The notes beneath the pieces were generated by a model. It saw only the letters and a list, made by a program, of their open reading frames with translations, had not been told where the DNA came from and ran no database searches. This document shows positions 63,789 to 64,000 of a DNA stretch of 64,000 nucleotides, in pieces (position 1 is the first letter of the stretch; the number at the start of each line of letters is the position of its first letter). Both the position numbers and the translations under genes were made by a program. Origin of the DNA: Planctomycetota bacterium (lineage in GTDB: Bacteria; Planctomycetota; Planctomycetia; Pirellulales; Pirellulaceae); NCBI GenBank assembly GCA_963204915.1, contig CAUJHS010000049.1:62001-126000 (forward strand). Direction: 5' to 3'.

Positions 63789-64000
63789 TTAGCGTGGCGC
63801 GTCCTTCGAACCGCAAAGACGTTCGTAGTCTTGCATGGCGTCTGCGGGCGAGAAGCGTGTTGATGTTTCCGATTCGTGCACCAAGATGCCGAACCGTATT
63901 CGGAGCGATTCCCCCGGCTTGATGACCAGGCGACTGATACTTCCACCCGTGAGCGCATTGCGACCAAAGGGATTCGCCACGAGGAGTCCGTAGTCTCGCA
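63789..64000 (-). CDS. PmoA/DUF6807-family protein, C-terminal part only
   Basis: The gene enters from beyond the window on the minus strand. About 70 C-terminal residues are visible: RDYGLLVANPFGRNALTGG, then a strand-rich LVIKPGESLRIRFGILVHE and a short helix ending GSKDAPR. The RDYG...NPFG pattern is that of the PmoA-like DUF6807 family, common in planctomycete carbohydrate gene clusters and of unknown activity. It converges with GH88, 35 bases apart. Confidence 0.75.
   Translation of the reverse strand, partial: RDYGLLVANPFGRNALTGGSISRLVIKPGESLRIRFGILVHESETSTRFSPADAMQDYERLCGSKDAPR

Overview
The window comes from a member of the Planctomycetota, most likely a Pirellulales-type bacterium. 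This is inferred from lineage-restricted families seen as translated genes: a DUF1501 protein, a planctomycete-type c-type cytochrome, a DUF1598 protein, a small secreted protein with the LEPR-XLL-type N-terminal signal, ECF sigma factors tied to a Ser/Thr kinase and to a VIT/vWA protein, and a very long secretin. Genes change strand often, operons are short (two or three genes), base composition is moderate, and spacing is loose. This is chromosomal sequence. No rRNA, tRNA, CRISPR array, transposase, integrase or prophage gene was found.

Layout. 1-7.3 kb: DUF1501 C-terminal part (cut by the window), adenylate kinase, an inactive-type M16 subunit, a Ser/Thr kinase and a di-heme secreted cytochrome. 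7.4-12.1 kb: two tandem secreted paralogs with a FlgO/CsgG-like region, followed by a polytopic GT-C-like membrane protein. 12.1-14.0 kb: a compact operon of a YtrA-type GntR regulator, a slipin (SPFH) and an unknown protein, read leftwards behind an AT-rich palindrome. 14.2-25.6 kb: housekeeping and single genes (CopZ-like Fe-S protein, small lipoprotein, Old Yellow Enzyme homolog, membrane protein plus PcrA helicase, C45 acyltransferase, CCA-adding enzyme, rhodanese, TIM-barrel isomerase, a tiny basic protein, a PQQ beta-propeller). 25.9-33.3 kb: a chemoreceptor with several HAMP-type segments, then an ECF sigma factor followed by a 1445-residue membrane protein that joins an anti-sigma-like N-terminus to VIT and vWA domains.

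33.5-47.5 kb: ferredoxin, DUF1598 protein, an AsmA-like protein, chorismate synthase, an SBF transporter, an ABC-2 export pair, GlnRS, DUF2071, TauE/SafE and a DUF3352-like secreted protein. 47.8-55.7 kb is the most distinctive block. It holds a BON-domain protein, a lipoprotein, a 1365-residue secretin, a divergent secreted STN-domain protein and a single-domain CheY. It looks like an envelope secretin assembly with dedicated accessory proteins. 56.0-58.8 kb: an ECF sigma factor with a Ser/Thr kinase-TPR membrane protein. 59.1-64 kb: LEPR-XLL small protein, a structured terminator, purF, a TPR protein, a GH88 unsaturated glucuronyl hydrolase and the 3' end of a PmoA/DUF6807-family gene.

Together the genes suggest a polysaccharide-using, envelope-complex bacterium with much ECF/kinase signalling. 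The items most worth a second look are the secretin locus, the ECF plus VIT/vWA anti-sigma fusion, the tandem FlgO/CsgG-like pair and the GntR-slipin operon. All calls come from reading translated sequence by eye. No database search was run.
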